A stretch of DNA of 64,000 nucleotides from Brachybacterium vulturis (GCF_002407185.1 NZ_CP023563.1:2480001-2544000); one strand, 5' to 3'; counted from the first letter of the stretch, positions 42,857 to 52,633 are shown. Notes: a model not told the origin generated them from the letters alone. Numbers and translations: made by a program.

Positions 42857-45800
42857 ATGGCTCAGAAGTACGACAAGCCCGCCTGGAACTACACCGGCCC
42901 CCTGCTGGCACTGACCTTGGTGGCCACCGCTGCCGCGTTGGTGTTCGGGCTGCCCGCGGGGTGGGTGGCCTTCGCTGGCCTGCTCGTGACCGCCTGCGCC
43001 CACCCGGCTCCGGTGCTGACCGGACCGAAGGGCACTCCGGACAACTCCCGCGAAGAGCTGCTGGTGTTCCAGCACCGGATCTGGCTGGACATCCGCAACA
43101 GTCTGCTGCTGGGCAACCGGTGGGGGTGGCGGTGGGTGTGGCCGGGCTACCCGCCGCGCACGGCGTTCTTCGTCTCGGCCGCGACGGGTGCGCTGGTCGC
43201 GGCACTGCCCCTGTCCGGGCAGGTGCCCACCATGGTGCTCGGCGCCATCGGAACCCTGGTGGGCTGGGACGCGCCGGTGGTCGAGATGCCCTGGCAGGTC
43301 GCTTTCAGCTCCGGGCTGCTGACCCACCACGTGCTGACGGCTCAGTCCACCCTGCTGCAGCGGTTCGCGTCTCGACCGGACGTCACGATCGGCGTCGGCC
43401 CGCTTCGGCAGATGTGGTCCTCGACGGCACGACCGGTCCTGCTCATCGCGCTGCCGCTGGCCATCGCCGGAGCGTGGGCTACCGGCTGGGGACTGGAGCA
43501 GTTGGGCCAGGAGGGCACGTGGCGTCGGGTCGGCATGGCAGCAGGGTTCGTGCTGACCCTCAATATCGTCGTCGGCCCGTACGTGTCGCGGATCCGGCTG
43601 CGTCGCTGGCGCAGCGTGAAGGAGGCCGAAGCTGCGTGGGAGCCGCGCTTCGCCGAGGTGTTCACCGCCAAGGAGGGCACCCCGCGGATCGTGGAGCGGA
43701 CCATCGCGCCCTGTGGGGCGATCGTCGATGTCGTCGATGCACCGCCGAAGCTGATGGCCTCTGGCCTGCAAGGTCGGGCCGAGGTGATCCAGGCGGCCTA
43801 CGGGGACCCGTCGACCCGGATCGACGTGTTGGCCAGCCCGAACCTCGATGCCGCCGGCAAGCCTGTGGCGGGTACCGCGCACCAGCTGCGAGTTCGGATC
43901 GTGCAGTGGCCCGAGGGATCGTTTCCGAACCTGCTGGATCCTGACCTCGATACGCTCTCTCGTGACCTGGCGCTGGAGGCGGCCCTGGCCCGCGCACTGG
44001 ATGCCATCGGCGTCAATCGAATGGTTCTGGTCGAGGCGAAGCAGGTGGCGGACATGCCCGCCAGGGTCGACCCGCGACTGAGCGGCCTGGCCGCCAAGCG
44101 CGAGCAGCACGTCCGCGCCCAGATCGCGAAGCTCTCCGACGACGACGGGGAGGAGATCGCCCGTCTGGAGGCCACGCTTGAGGAGCCGGTGGAGGCACCG
44201 CGGACCTCACCGCTGATGGTGGCCTGGCGGTGGCTGCGCGGCGTCCCGGCACCGCCGCTGGTCACTCCGGATGACTCGCCGCTGGCGATCTGGAAGACGA
44301 CCTGGGCGATGCCCGGGATCCCCACCCCACCGTGGGCCTCGATCCAGGCGGAGCACGCCGGGATCGGCTCCGAGGCCTCCATCATGGTCGGCCAGGAGAA
44401 GGTCGAGGTCGATGCCGTCGTCGAGCGACGCCAGGGGTTCATCCTCGTTGGTGACCCGGTCTCGGACGATTCCCGCTACAGCGAGGAGTCAGGGCTCGAG
44501 CTGGCCCAGGTCCGCAACGTGCAGGCCGAGATCGAGTGGGAGCAGCGGTGGGAACAGGCCCTCCCCCAGGGGGCTGAGGGACCGACGACGCGGTTCGAGA
44601 TCACCCGCACCGCCGAGCTGTCGCAGCGGTTCGCTCGCGAGCCGCTGGTACTGCATGAGCAGCTGTTCGCCACCAAGACCGGACTCGATGCCGGTGAGAC
44701 GTATATCGACCCTCGCGGCAAGGACTTCGAGAAGGGCATGCGCACCTCGATCACGGCAGCGCAGATGGTGTCTCTGGTCGGCTGGCCCGCCGAGAAGGAA
44801 GGCCAGGGTTCACGGCACCCGCACCTGTTCCTGGTGCGCTGGTCCACCCAGCCCGTCCCGACCACTCCGCAGGACGTTACCCCCGACGATTCCCCGGGCC
44901 CGGTGGCCACCAGCGGCCCGGCGTGGGTGTTGGCCCACCAGGTCAACACCGCGTTCCGGGCGCCCGCTGTGAAGCTGCCGAAGCCGGAGATCGTCGAGGC
45001 CGAACCGCTGACCGTGTCGGCCAGTTCCAAGCACGCCTGGAAGGTGACCATCCGTCTGCATGGCGGCACCACCCTGGTCGATGTGCGCAAGAAGGCCGAC
45101 GCGATCCGGTCGCAGCTGGCGTGCCCGTGGATGCGGATCCAGTCCGCGTCCGACGGGCAGGTGACGCTGTTCATCGGTGACCCGGGTGGCGGGGCGAAGC
45201 TGCGCCGCGGCGCCGACGTGCAGATCCGTCGTGTCGACTTCGACCAGGCGTTCGTCGATTCGACCATCGCCAACACCTCCGGTGCGGTGCCGGCCTTGAC
45301 GGCGCTGGAGCGCCTGGAGACCAACGATCAGGTGGAGGTGCTCGATTTCGATCTGCCTGCCGGGATCGACGCGGCAAAGGTGCGCGGCAACCGCGAGAAG
45401 CTGCGCTCGAACCTCGGTGTGGAGTTCCTGGACGTGCGCAAGCGCGGTGCGTCCTCGGTGCGGCTGTTCACTTCCGAGCAGGACCCGCTGCCCGAGCGCG
45501 TCGGCATCCCGTTCGATGACATCGCCGCCGGCACTGTCCCGTTCGGTGTCAACGCTCTCGGCGAGCAGATGGTGTTCGACCTCGAGGAGAACCCACACTT
45601 GCTGATCCTGGGCGCAACGGGATCGGGCAAGTCGGCGACCATCTCCACTCAGCTGCACGGGCTGATCCGGACCGGGTGCGACGTGGTCATCATCGACCCC
45701 ACCAAGGGTGGTCATGACTTCGCGTTCGCCAAGGACTGGGCGATCGCGCCGTTTGCTGGCGACGTGTATCAGGCTGCCTCGACGCTGAAGGCCCTGTACG

Positions 45801-47056
45801 CGGAGTTGGAGCGGCGCAAGGCTCTGCTGGGCGAGCATGGTCAGGTCAAGATCGGCAAGCTGCCCGAGCGGATGCGGCCGCCGCGCATCGTGGTGGTGAT
45901 CGACGAGTTCACGTCGCTGATCGGCAAGTCGCAGGTGCCGCCGAAGTCGGAGGACCCGGCCGCTGACCATGCCCGGTTGGAGGTCGAGGCGGAGAACAAC
46001 GCTCGCGCGATCGTCGGCAGCATGGTCGGCAAGTTCGCTCGGGAGGCACGGTTCGTCGGCATTCACCTGATCCTGGGCACCCAGAAACTGACCTCCAAGA
46101 GTCTGGATTCGGTGCCCGGGTCCTCGGACTTGAAGACGAACCTGGCTCGGATGGGGCAGGGGAACATGACGCAGGGCGACAGGATGAGCGCGTTCCGTAA
46201 CCCGTTGGAGGCCGATTCGATCGCCGAGCCGAAGATCGGCCGGGGGCTGTTCGAGCCGCTGAATGCTGCCCACCCGGTGCTGATGCAGGCCTGGTACGAG
46301 GAGAACCACACGCTTCGCGAGAACCTCACGGCGGCCGGTGTCGAGCCGGTGCCGGACGAGCGGATGCTCGACCCCACCGATCCGCGCTACGCGGTCGCCC
46401 CGCTGAAGGACTTCGTCGACGTCGTCGAGGAGACCGTCGAGCAGGCTCCCGTGGTCGAGGACATCGATCTGAATCTGGGCGAGTTCGACCTGGGGGCTCT
46501 GCTCGCCGAGAGCGATCGTGTCGACCCGGCGGATCAGATCGATCTGCCGGGCACGGACGTTTCCGAGTCCGAGGAGGCAGCAGATCCGGGCGAGCCGGCG
46601 GATGCGGCCCTGGGCGGCTGCTTGTCACTGTCCGGTCTGGACGTGGGTGGCGGATCGTGGCAGCTCGTCCAATCGCTGCAGGCGGCACTGGCGACGGCTG
46701 ACGTGGACGAGGTGATCGCCGATGTCGATGGGCTGGATGAGGACTCCGAGGTCGGCGTCAGCTACCGCGAGCTGATCGCCGAGGTGGCCAGCGAAGCCGG
46801 GGCCCAGCTGCGCGAGGCCACCCCGACCGGAGGTCAGCTCGAAGAATCGGATGCCGCTGCGGAGCCGGAGGACTCACTTCCCGAGCGGGATGAGGACGGG
46901 GCCGATGGCGAGAGCGCCGACCCGAATATGGCGGGCGGGCAGGACGACGCCGAAGAGCCGGCTGTCACGGAATCCGAACGGGACCCGGGCCAGGACCTCG
47001 AGGACGGGTTCGACTTCTCCTTCCCGGCGCCGCCGATGGTCCGCGGCGGGCTCTGA
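42857..47056 (+). CDS. large membrane-bound FtsK/SpoIIIE-like ATPase
   Basis: A 1399-residue protein. Four or five membrane helices lie in the first 240 residues. Long mixed domains follow, then an FtsK/HerA ATPase with Walker A GATGSGKS (about 919), Walker B VVVIDEFTS (about 1012) and HLILGTQKLTSKSLDSVPG. The last 200 residues are acidic and end with a GFDFSFP segment. It overlaps nothing but is 13 nt after the NERD gene. It is probably the main motor of the transfer channel. No VirB4-type gene is present in the window. Confidence 0.82.
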   Translation: MAQKYDKPAWNYTGPLLALTLVATAAALVFGLPAGWVAFAGLLVTACAHPAPVLTGPKGTPDNSREELLVFQHRIWLDIRNSLLLGNRWGWRWVWPGYPPRTAFFVSAATGALVAALPLSGQVPTMVLGAIGTLVGWDAPVVEMPWQVAFSSGLLTHHVLTAQSTLLQRFASRPDVTIGVGPLRQMWSSTARPVLLIALPLAIAGAWATGWGLEQLGQEGTWRRVGMAAGFVLTLNIVVGPYVSRIRLRRWRSVKEAEAAWEPRFAEVFTAKEGTPRIVERTIAPCGAIVDVVDAPPKLMASGLQGRAEVIQAAYGDPSTRIDVLASPNLDAAGKPVAGTAHQLRVRIVQWPEGSFPNLLDPDLDTLSRDLALEAALARALDAIGVNRMVLVEAKQVADMPARVDPRLSGLAAKREQHVRAQIAKLSDDDGEEIARLEATLEEPVEAPRTSPLMVAWRWLRGVPAPPLVTPDDSPLAIWKTTWAMPGIPTPPWASIQAEHAGIGSEASIMVGQEKVEVDAVVERRQGFILVGDPVSDDSRYSEESGLELAQVRNVQAEIEWEQRWEQALPQGAEGPTTRFEITRTAELSQRFAREPLVLHEQLFATKTGLDAGETYIDPRGKDFEKGMRTSITAAQMVSLVGWPAEKEGQGSRHPHLFLVRWSTQPVPTTPQDVTPDDSPGPVATSGPAWVLAHQVNTAFRAPAVKLPKPEIVEAEPLTVSASSKHAWKVTIRLHGGTTLVDVRKKADAIRSQLACPWMRIQSASDGQVTLFIGDPGGGAKLRRGADVQIRRVDFDQAFVDSTIANTSGAVPALTALERLETNDQVEVLDFDLPAGIDAAKVRGNREKLRSNLGVEFLDVRKRGASSVRLFTSEQDPLPERVGIPFDDIAAGTVPFGVNALGEQMVFDLEENPHLLILGATGSGKSATISTQLHGLIRTGCDVVIIDPTKGGHDFAFAKDWAIAPFAGDVYQAASTLKALYAELERRKALLGEHGQVKIGKLPERMRPPRIVVVIDEFTSLIGKSQVPPKSEDPAADHARLEVEAENNARAIVGSMVGKFAREARFVGIHLILGTQKLTSKSLDSVPGSSDLKTNLARMGQGNMTQGDRMSAFRNPLEADSIAEPKIGRGLFEPLNAAHPVLMQAWYEENHTLRENLTAAGVEPVPDERMLDPTDPRYAVAPLKDFVDVVEETVEQAPVVEDIDLNLGEFDLGALLAESDRVDPADQIDLPGTDVSESEEAADPGEPADAALGGCLSLSGLDVGGGSWQLVQSLQAALATADVDEVIADVDGLDEDSEVGVSYRELIAEVASEAGAQLREATPTGGQLEESDAAAEPEDSLPERDEDGADGESADPNMAGGQDDAEEPAVTESERDPGQDLEDGFDFSFPAPPMVRGGL

Positions 47057-47076
47057 CCGACGAGTCGCCAGGGTCC

Positions 47077-47084
47077 CGCCCACT
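47077..47084 (+). promoter_or_regulatory. CGCCCACT box 16
   Basis: Lies 23 nt before the wall-hydrolase gene at 47108, an off-standard distance. AGGAGG follows at once and a second GAGGAGG is nearer the ATG. Confidence 0.65.
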
Positions 47085-47107
47085 AGGAGGCGGCGAGGAG
47101 GTTGCCC

Positions 47108-48970
47108 ATGGCCGATGAGCAGCAGCACCCCGGTGACGACACCGGGGCTTCGAGCACGCCAGGGGACGAAGCGCTGGACGGCCCGGGCTCCGGAGATCTC
47201 GGATCCGACAGTCACGAGGCTCCCACCTCGCACGGTTCTGGCGTCGGCAAGAAGATCGCCCAGAAGGGTGCCGAGTCCGGGGTCAAGAAGGCCACCGGAT
47301 CCGACGTTGCCGTCAGCGCGCTGCGAGGCGCACAGAAGGCCCGCAAGGGAGACATCGTCGGCGGCGCCCAAGACATGACCGCCTCCGGCGCCGGAGCCTT
47401 GACCTCGGGAGCCCTGACCGCGTCGGGCGTCGGTGCCCCGGTCGCCGGGGCCGCCGGGTCCGCCGTCACGTCCCTCTTCCAGACCAAGGCGTTCCGCATC
47501 GTGATCGGCGCCATCGTCGCCGTGACAGTGACGGCCCTGGTTCTGCAGGCCGTGGTCATCTCGTCCATCGCCGCCGCCAGCTTCGGTGTCCTCACGTCCT
47601 CGATCAGTCAGAGCTCCGCCTTCGACGGCGGGAACACATGCACCGACGCAGGCGCGACCGGCGGACCCAGCAGCGTCGTCGGCGGTGACATCGAGGAGAA
47701 GGTGTGGAACTACCTGCGCGGCGCCGGGTACAGCGAGCAGCAGACCGCCGGGGTGATGGGCAACATCGAGCGCGAGAGCGGCTTCAATCCCTTCATCGCC
47801 CAGGGCAGTGCCTCCACCCCCTCCACCAGTTCCGGATGGGGTCTGGTGCAGTGGACCGCTGACCGGCACGCCGACGTCCGCGACGCCGTCATCGCCGAGC
47901 TCGGCGAGGAGTTCTACATCGCCGCCCCCACCATGGATCAGCTGCCCGAGTCGATGACCAGCGAGGACGTCGACACCATGGTGCTGTTCCAGCTGCGCTA
48001 CATCATCGACGAGCTCGAAGGGACCGAGAAGGCCGCTGGGGACCACCTCGCCGCCACCAGCACGGTCGCCGAGGCCACCCGGTCGTTCGAGTCCAAGTAC
48101 GAGCGGGCCGGCGTGGTCGCGCTCCAGGAACGTATCGCCAATGCCGAAGCGTTCTACGAGCAGTACTCCGGGTCGCCCGTGCCCGAGGCCGGCGGCACCG
48201 CGCCCCCATCCGACACCGAGACCGCTACGGAGAGTCCTTCGGCGACGATGACCCCGAGCGACGTCGCCTCGGCCACCGGAGCGACAGGCACCGCCAGCTG
48301 CGGAGGTTCCTCTATCGCGCCCGGCGGGCAGGTCGGGCAGGTCGCCGAATGCCCCGATCCCTCCGACGATCCCGCTGCCCCCGGTGCCAGCGACTCCTGC
48401 GTGAACATCGCCGCGCTGACGAAGCCGTCCGCCTCGATGTCCTGCCCCGGCGGCACCAGCGACCACGGCACCACCATCGCCTATCAACAGGGCAAGGGCG
48501 TCGAGGTGCGCCTGTGCACCCTGGATGGTGTCACCGATACCAATGGCCGCCCGATCACCATGAACGCGATGATCGCTCCGGCGTTCATTGCGTTCTGGAA
48601 CGACGCCAAGAAGCAGGGCATCGACCTGTCCTTCACCTCCACCTACCGGTCGCACGCCAAGCAGCAGCAGCTGTACAGCGAATCCCCCGGCGGCGCAGCC
48701 CGCCCCGGATGGTCCAACCACGAGTTCGGGATGGCGTTCGACATCGCCGGATTCCCTGCCTCCTACTCCCGGCACAACTGCGGGTCCTTTCACACTCCCG
48801 AAGCAGCCTGCGCCTACCCCGGCTCCGGCGACGCGATGGAGCGGTGGAAGCAGATCCGCAAGCTGGGGCTCAAGCACGGCATGTACATCCACGACGAGGA
48901 GTTCTGGCACATCGAGTTCATCCCCTCCGGCCTGAGTCGCGGCCGCAACATCGACGTCTACGAAGGGTGA
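47108..48970 (+). CDS. bifunctional cell-wall hydrolase (phage-tail lysozyme plus VanY peptidase)
   Basis: A 620-residue protein with a cytoplasmic Ala/Gly-rich N-terminus and one membrane helix (about 127-152). A phage tail lysozyme-like domain follows at about 197-330 (GVMGNIERESGFNPF, GWGLVQWTADR). A Pro/Thr linker leads to a VanY-type D,D-carboxypeptidase at about 455-615 (STYRSHAKQQQLY, WSNHEFGMAFDI, EFWHIEF). It should open peptidoglycan for the transfer channel. TTG at 47102 is an alternative start. Confidence 0.88.
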   Translation: MADEQQHPGDDTGASSTPGDEALDGPGSGDLGSDSHEAPTSHGSGVGKKIAQKGAESGVKKATGSDVAVSALRGAQKARKGDIVGGAQDMTASGAGALTSGALTASGVGAPVAGAAGSAVTSLFQTKAFRIVIGAIVAVTVTALVLQAVVISSIAAASFGVLTSSISQSSAFDGGNTCTDAGATGGPSSVVGGDIEEKVWNYLRGAGYSEQQTAGVMGNIERESGFNPFIAQGSASTPSTSSGWGLVQWTADRHADVRDAVIAELGEEFYIAAPTMDQLPESMTSEDVDTMVLFQLRYIIDELEGTEKAAGDHLAATSTVAEATRSFESKYERAGVVALQERIANAEAFYEQYSGSPVPEAGGTAPPSDTETATESPSATMTPSDVASATGATGTASCGGSSIAPGGQVGQVAECPDPSDDPAAPGASDSCVNIAALTKPSASMSCPGGTSDHGTTIAYQQGKGVEVRLCTLDGVTDTNGRPITMNAMIAPAFIAFWNDAKKQGIDLSFTSTYRSHAKQQQLYSESPGGAARPGWSNHEFGMAFDIAGFPASYSRHNCGSFHTPEAACAYPGSGDAMERWKQIRKLGLKHGMYIHDEEFWHIEFIPSGLSRGRNIDVYEG

Positions 48971-48975
48971 GCAGC

Positions 48976-49980
48976 ATGGGTTCGAAACGTATCCGGGCAG
49001 TCGTGATCGGGACGATCGCCCTACTCATCCTCGCCGGATTGGTGTGGCTGATCCCCGAAAACCCCCTGGGGACCGAAGATCGGCCACAGGACGAGAGCAC
49101 GGAGAGCGCGGTGATGCCCTCCGACGGCGGGTCGGGCTCCCCCGAGCAGACCTCTCCCCCAGTTGCCGCGCCCGAGGAGGAGGACGAGCAGCAGGCCGCA
49201 CCGGTCTCGGACATGACCGACCCCGAGCAGGTCGCCAGGGCATTTATGCAGTCCTACCCTGGCGACGTGGCAGACCTGGCCGATCCGACGTTCCTGGCCT
49301 CGCTCGACGGTGTGGAGGTGGGCCTGCTCAACCAGATCAGCAATATGCGCCTCGAGCACGTCGATCAGGCCACCGACGACATGACGGAGCAGCACGCCTA
49401 CACGATCCACGGCACCTACCAGGGTCAGGACATTCAGGCGTACACCATCGTCGTCTCTCGCCCCAGCGAACCGATCGAGGGCGAATCAGCGGACGACAAC
49501 GGCCTGCCCTATCAGGTCGATTCCTTCGACTGGTCCCCGTTCCTGCTCGGCGACGAAGACTCCCCGGGCCCGGCGGCCGGTCTCGTCTCGCCGCTGACCG
49601 CGCAGCAGCGCGGCGACCTGATCGCTGCCACCCGCACGGGCGTGATCGCCCAGGTGCTGACCTACAACCCCGACGAGAGCGAGAAGGAGCGTCAGGCCCG
49701 CCTCGACGAGCTCATGCTCGAACCCACCGACGTGCAGCCCCCGTCTTCACGCAGCGGCCGTTACGCGATGAAGGTCGAGATCACCTCGCAGTACTACAGC
49801 ACCGAGCGGGGCGGGCCGATCACGATTGGCTACGATGGCACCTGGGTCGACCCGTACAACAACTCCCGCCACGGGCCATGGTCCCTGACGGCCACGATCG
49901 TCCGAGGCGAAGACGACCGGCTCGTCGTCCAGTCCGTCGAAGAGTCCAACCTGGACGAGAGTGATGGAGCCGAGCAGTAG
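48976..49980 (+). CDS. membrane-anchored transfer protein, VirB8/TcpC-like candidate
   Basis: A 334-residue protein: one N-terminal membrane helix (AVVIGTIALLILAGLVWLI), an acidic Pro/Ser linker, and an extracytoplasmic alpha/beta domain (VARAFMQSYPGDVADLADPTF, then ITSQYYSTERGGPITIGYDGTWV). The layout matches the NTF2-like VirB8/TcpC subunits of Gram-positive transfer systems, but no diagnostic motif is seen. It starts 5 nt after the wall hydrolase gene. Confidence 0.55.
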   Translation: MGSKRIRAVVIGTIALLILAGLVWLIPENPLGTEDRPQDESTESAVMPSDGGSGSPEQTSPPVAAPEEEDEQQAAPVSDMTDPEQVARAFMQSYPGDVADLADPTFLASLDGVEVGLLNQISNMRLEHVDQATDDMTEQHAYTIHGTYQGQDIQAYTIVVSRPSEPIEGESADDNGLPYQVDSFDWSPFLLGDEDSPGPAAGLVSPLTAQQRGDLIAATRTGVIAQVLTYNPDESEKERQARLDELMLEPTDVQPPSSRSGRYAMKVEITSQYYSTERGGPITIGYDGTWVDPYNNSRHGPWSLTATIVRGEDDRLVVQSVEESNLDESDGAEQ

Positions 49981-50136
49981 GCCACGTGAGCGCACAACTC
50001 GAGATTACTTTGCCGATGTTTGCCAGTTACTGAGCTCGATGAGATTGTCGAGGTAACCTATCTCAGAACCGAATCGGCCCACTCGAGACATCGGATGACG
50101 TTTCGTAAAATCAGATCCGCCAGCCTCGCACACTGG

Positions 50137-50916
50137 CTATAGGCCTGCGCTCTGCGCTAGCCGGTCCAACAGGCGACGATCTCTTTGCTGCGCAACGGCA
50201 GGATCAGTCTGCTGAAGAAACTCGACAGCGTTGAAGCCATCGCCCTGCCGGCGATTCTGCGGCGGCTCCAGTCCTTCGATGAGCAGCGCCTCCATGGTGG
50301 CGATGAGTCTGTCAATCGCGATGGTGGGCGTCGGCATTGGGCTCAGGCAACCGTCCGGCTGGACGGCGCGCACCCCGAACCAAGAGAACCGGTCCCACCG
50401 CCCCGTGAGTCGATCTCGGGTGTGCTCGAAAAGGCGGAGGCCGAGCCTCGGCTCAGTCGTGCGTCCGACATACACCGCACGATTGGCATCGTAGAGCACG
50501 TAGACCCCGGCCTGGGCCGTAAAGTTGACGGGCTCGCTCCCCGACTGCTGGACGCCGAGGAGGTGCGGCATGGTCGTCTTCCAGAGCACGCGATCGCGGC
50601 TCCAGAACATACCGAATGCGTTGATCAGGCCCATATCCTCCGCATCGTCAACCGCCTCGTCGGCGGGCTGCTCCACTGGGGCTGGCGCGGTTACTGGCTG
50701 TTGGGAGAGAGCGTAGATCCCGCGCTCGACCCGGACGAATGGGCTGGGGCCATCGCCCCGCAGGGACTCCGAAAGATTGGCTGCGACGGTTGCGGAAGGT
50801 GTTGCGCCCACGTCGGTGCGGTACTCGCGGTCGATGATCGCCTGCGAGATCGCGGAGTAGTGCATCGGCTCGCCATCCTCGTCGAGGACACGGTGGATAG
50901 CCTCTCGCCACGGCAT
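50137..50916 (-). CDS. HARE-HTH plus GIY-YIG nuclease-like protein
   Basis: A 259-residue protein. Residues 1-75 match the HARE-HTH winged helix (MPWREAIHRVLDEDGEPMHYS...GIYAL), proposed to recognise modified DNA. After an acidic linker, residues 135-200 carry GIY-YIG-type features (GVYVLYDANRAVYVGRTTEPRLGLRLFEHT) and a late Glu (ATMEALLIEG). A DNA-modification-directed endonuclease is the best reading. ATG at 50916 is preferred over 50955 because HARE domains begin right there. Confidence 0.78.
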   Translation of the reverse strand: MPWREAIHRVLDEDGEPMHYSAISQAIIDREYRTDVGATPSATVAANLSESLRGDGPSPFVRVERGIYALSQQPVTAPAPVEQPADEAVDDAEDMGLINAFGMFWSRDRVLWKTTMPHLLGVQQSGSEPVNFTAQAGVYVLYDANRAVYVGRTTEPRLGLRLFEHTRDRLTGRWDRFSWFGVRAVQPDGCLSPMPTPTIAIDRLIATMEALLIEGLEPPQNRRQGDGFNAVEFLQQTDPAVAQQRDRRLLDRLAQSAGL

Positions 50917-51035
50917 ATTCTGTGCTGACACGCATCTGAAAGTACCAGCATTCAAGTGCGCCGAGAGCGCGTCTCAGAGATTTCCTCCGGTGATCGCGCG
51001 GTACGGCAGAGCGGGGTGGGCCAACTGCGCCAATC

Positions 51036-51281
51036 TCAGACTGGGGGCGTCGACGCCGATGAGCTCTGCTCCGAAGGCCACGGCACTGACTGGCGACGGC
51101 ACAGCTCCTTAGATGGTTTTCTGGCGACGATCGTCGTTCGCCAGACGGTCGAGAGCTCGCGCCAGATCCACATGGCATCCGGTGGAGTCAGCCGCTGCAG
51201 GGCGTCGCGCCGGGTGGAGATTGCCGAGAGGATGGCGGTCTCGTCTTGTCGGGTCCGCCGGTGAGGTACGTGCTCATCCAT
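51036..51281 (-). CDS. small hypothetical protein
   Basis: An 81-residue frame with a protein-like middle (DETAILSAISTRRDALQRLTPPDAMWIWRELSTVWRTTIV). GGAGCG lies just before the ATG. No family is recognised. It could be a short regulatory protein or a remnant downstream of the HNH gene. Confidence 0.4.
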   Translation of the reverse strand: MDEHVPHRRTRQDETAILSAISTRRDALQRLTPPDAMWIWRELSTVWRTTIVARKPSKELCRRQSVPWPSEQSSSASTPPV

Positions 51282-51324
51282 CGCTCCGTTCGTGCGTTCC
51301 TGCTCGTCCGCGCCGGTCCGTGTC

Positions 51325-51783
51325 TCACTGCGCCGCTCCGGAGCGCCATTCGACCAGCGGTGAAGTGCCGTCGGGGAAGTAGCGGCGGCGACGCTGCTGC
51401 AGGCGGAGGATGTACATGCGGGTCGGCACCGATCCGGACTTGCGGGAGTTGTGGAATGGGCACAGGGCCTGCTGGTTGCTCATGGCGGTGCGGCCGCCCT
51501 TCGACCAGGGGTAGATGTGGTCGCCTTGGGTGGGGGTGTTGGCGCAGCGGCGCCACAGGATCGACTTGTGCTCGCACTGCAGGCCAGCGCGGTCGAATGC
51601 TTCGCGCCGCTCGGCGCCGGTGAAGGTACGCCGCGGGTCGCGGAAGGAGCTCGCGCCGCCAGCAGGAGAGGCTAACACGCTGCACACCAGGACAACGACG
51701 ACGACCGGCAGCAGGATCCAGGGATGGTCAAGGATCAGGCTGATCATGTCCGCCAGCAGCGACAGGGTGTGTTCGATGTTCAT
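51325..51783 (-). CDS. membrane-anchored HNH endonuclease
   Basis: A 152-residue protein with one N-terminal helix (HPWILLPVVVVVLVCSVLA) and a standard HNH domain (REAFDRAGLQCEH, RRCANTPTQGDHIYPWSKGGRTAMSNQQALCPFHNSRKS). The nuclease part appears to face the cytoplasm or the wall side, depending on helix orientation. Its ATGA start overlaps the preceding gene. Confidence 0.82.
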   Translation of the reverse strand: MNIEHTLSLLADMISLILDHPWILLPVVVVVLVCSVLASPAGGASSFRDPRRTFTGAERREAFDRAGLQCEHKSILWRRCANTPTQGDHIYPWSKGGRTAMSNQQALCPFHNSRKSGSVPTRMYILRLQQRRRRYFPDGTSPLVEWRSGAAQ

Positions 51784-52025
51784 CGTCGCTCCTGGACCCG
51801 GTCAGGTGCCGGGGTGGGCCAACGCTCCCCTACCCCGTCGTCGTCGCTGGGAGCGGGACTATCGCTGCCGGGGCTGTCGGTGATCACGACGGGCACCGGG
51901 ACGTACACGATCCGCTCCTCGGTCAGCGCCTGCCAGGGCCGGGTCAGCGCCAGCACTGCCACGAGGACCATCAGGGCGACCGCGACGGCCAGGGTGATGG
52001 CCAGCCGTGAGGTCAGGAACCACAT
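51780..52025 (-). CDS. small single-pass membrane protein
   Basis: An 81-residue protein with one helix (LAITLAVAVALMVLVAVLAL) and an acidic Pro/Ser tail. It is translationally coupled to the anchored HNH nuclease, so the two may form one complex. The start at 52025 is uncertain; an in-frame ATG lies four codons upstream. Confidence 0.6.
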   Translation of the reverse strand: MWFLTSRLAITLAVAVALMVLVAVLALTRPWQALTEERIVYVPVPVVITDSPGSDSPAPSDDDGVGERWPTPAPDRVQERR

Positions 52026-52171
52026 GGCAGTCCCCATGGGGTGCGGTGCAGTCGGATGCCGCGCCTGCGACCTGTCACGAATCTGCCTCCTGTCAGCGGG
52101 TGGAAAATCGGGTAGGCCGCCGATGCACCGCGAGGGACGCACCGGCGGCCAGGGTGATACCCGGGCTCGGG

Positions 52172-52633
52172 TCAGAATTCGAAGTCGTCGTCCGAGCTGT
52201 CGTCGCCGGAGTCCGCCTTCGCGGAGGCACTGGCCTTCGCCTTGCCCTTGGACTTGTTGCCGTTGCCCTTGCGACGCGTCGCGGTCGTGGTGGCGAACTT
52301 GTTGGAGGGACCGGCCTCCTCCACGCTCAGCTCGAGGGTCGAGCGCTCGTTGCCGTCCTTGTCGGTGAAGTCGTTCTGCTTGAACTTCCCGATGAGGATC
52401 ACGCGGTCGCCCTTCTCGTGCGACTCGGCGAAGTTCTCGCCGGGCTCGCGCCAGTAGGAACAGCGCACGAACGTCGGATCGCCGTCGACCCACTCCTCAC
52501 TGTCACGATCGAAGACCCGATCGTTGTGAGCGATGGTGAACGAGGCGACGGGGATGCCGTTCTTCTTGGTGTGCCGCAGCTCGGGGTCGGCCGTGAGCTG
52601 TCCGACGACCGTGGTGACGTTGTCCAGAGCCAT
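52172..52633 (-). CDS. ssb: single-stranded DNA-binding protein
   Basis: A 153-residue SSB with an OB fold (NVTTVVGQLTADPELRHT, PTFVRCSYWREPGENFAE, KGDRVILIGKF), a Lys-rich disordered linker and the acidic tip DDDFEF, which recruits replication and repair partners. MALDNVTTV at 52633 is the natural start. An element-borne SSB protects the transferred strand. Confidence 0.93.
   Translation of the reverse strand: MALDNVTTVVGQLTADPELRHTKKNGIPVASFTIAHNDRVFDRDSEEWVDGDPTFVRCSYWREPGENFAESHEKGDRVILIGKFKQNDFTDKDGNERSTLELSVEEAGPSNKFATTTATRRKGNGNKSKGKAKASASAKADSGDDSSDDDFEF

Noticed and set aside
46874..48910. Long minus-strand open frame opposite the wall hydrolase gene
   Set aside because: Gly- and Val-rich low-complexity translation with no motif, fully antisense to the lysozyme-VanY gene.
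50083..50092. GGCCCACTC near 50085 as a further box
   Set aside because: It lacks the leading C of CGCCCACT and no plus-strand gene follows.
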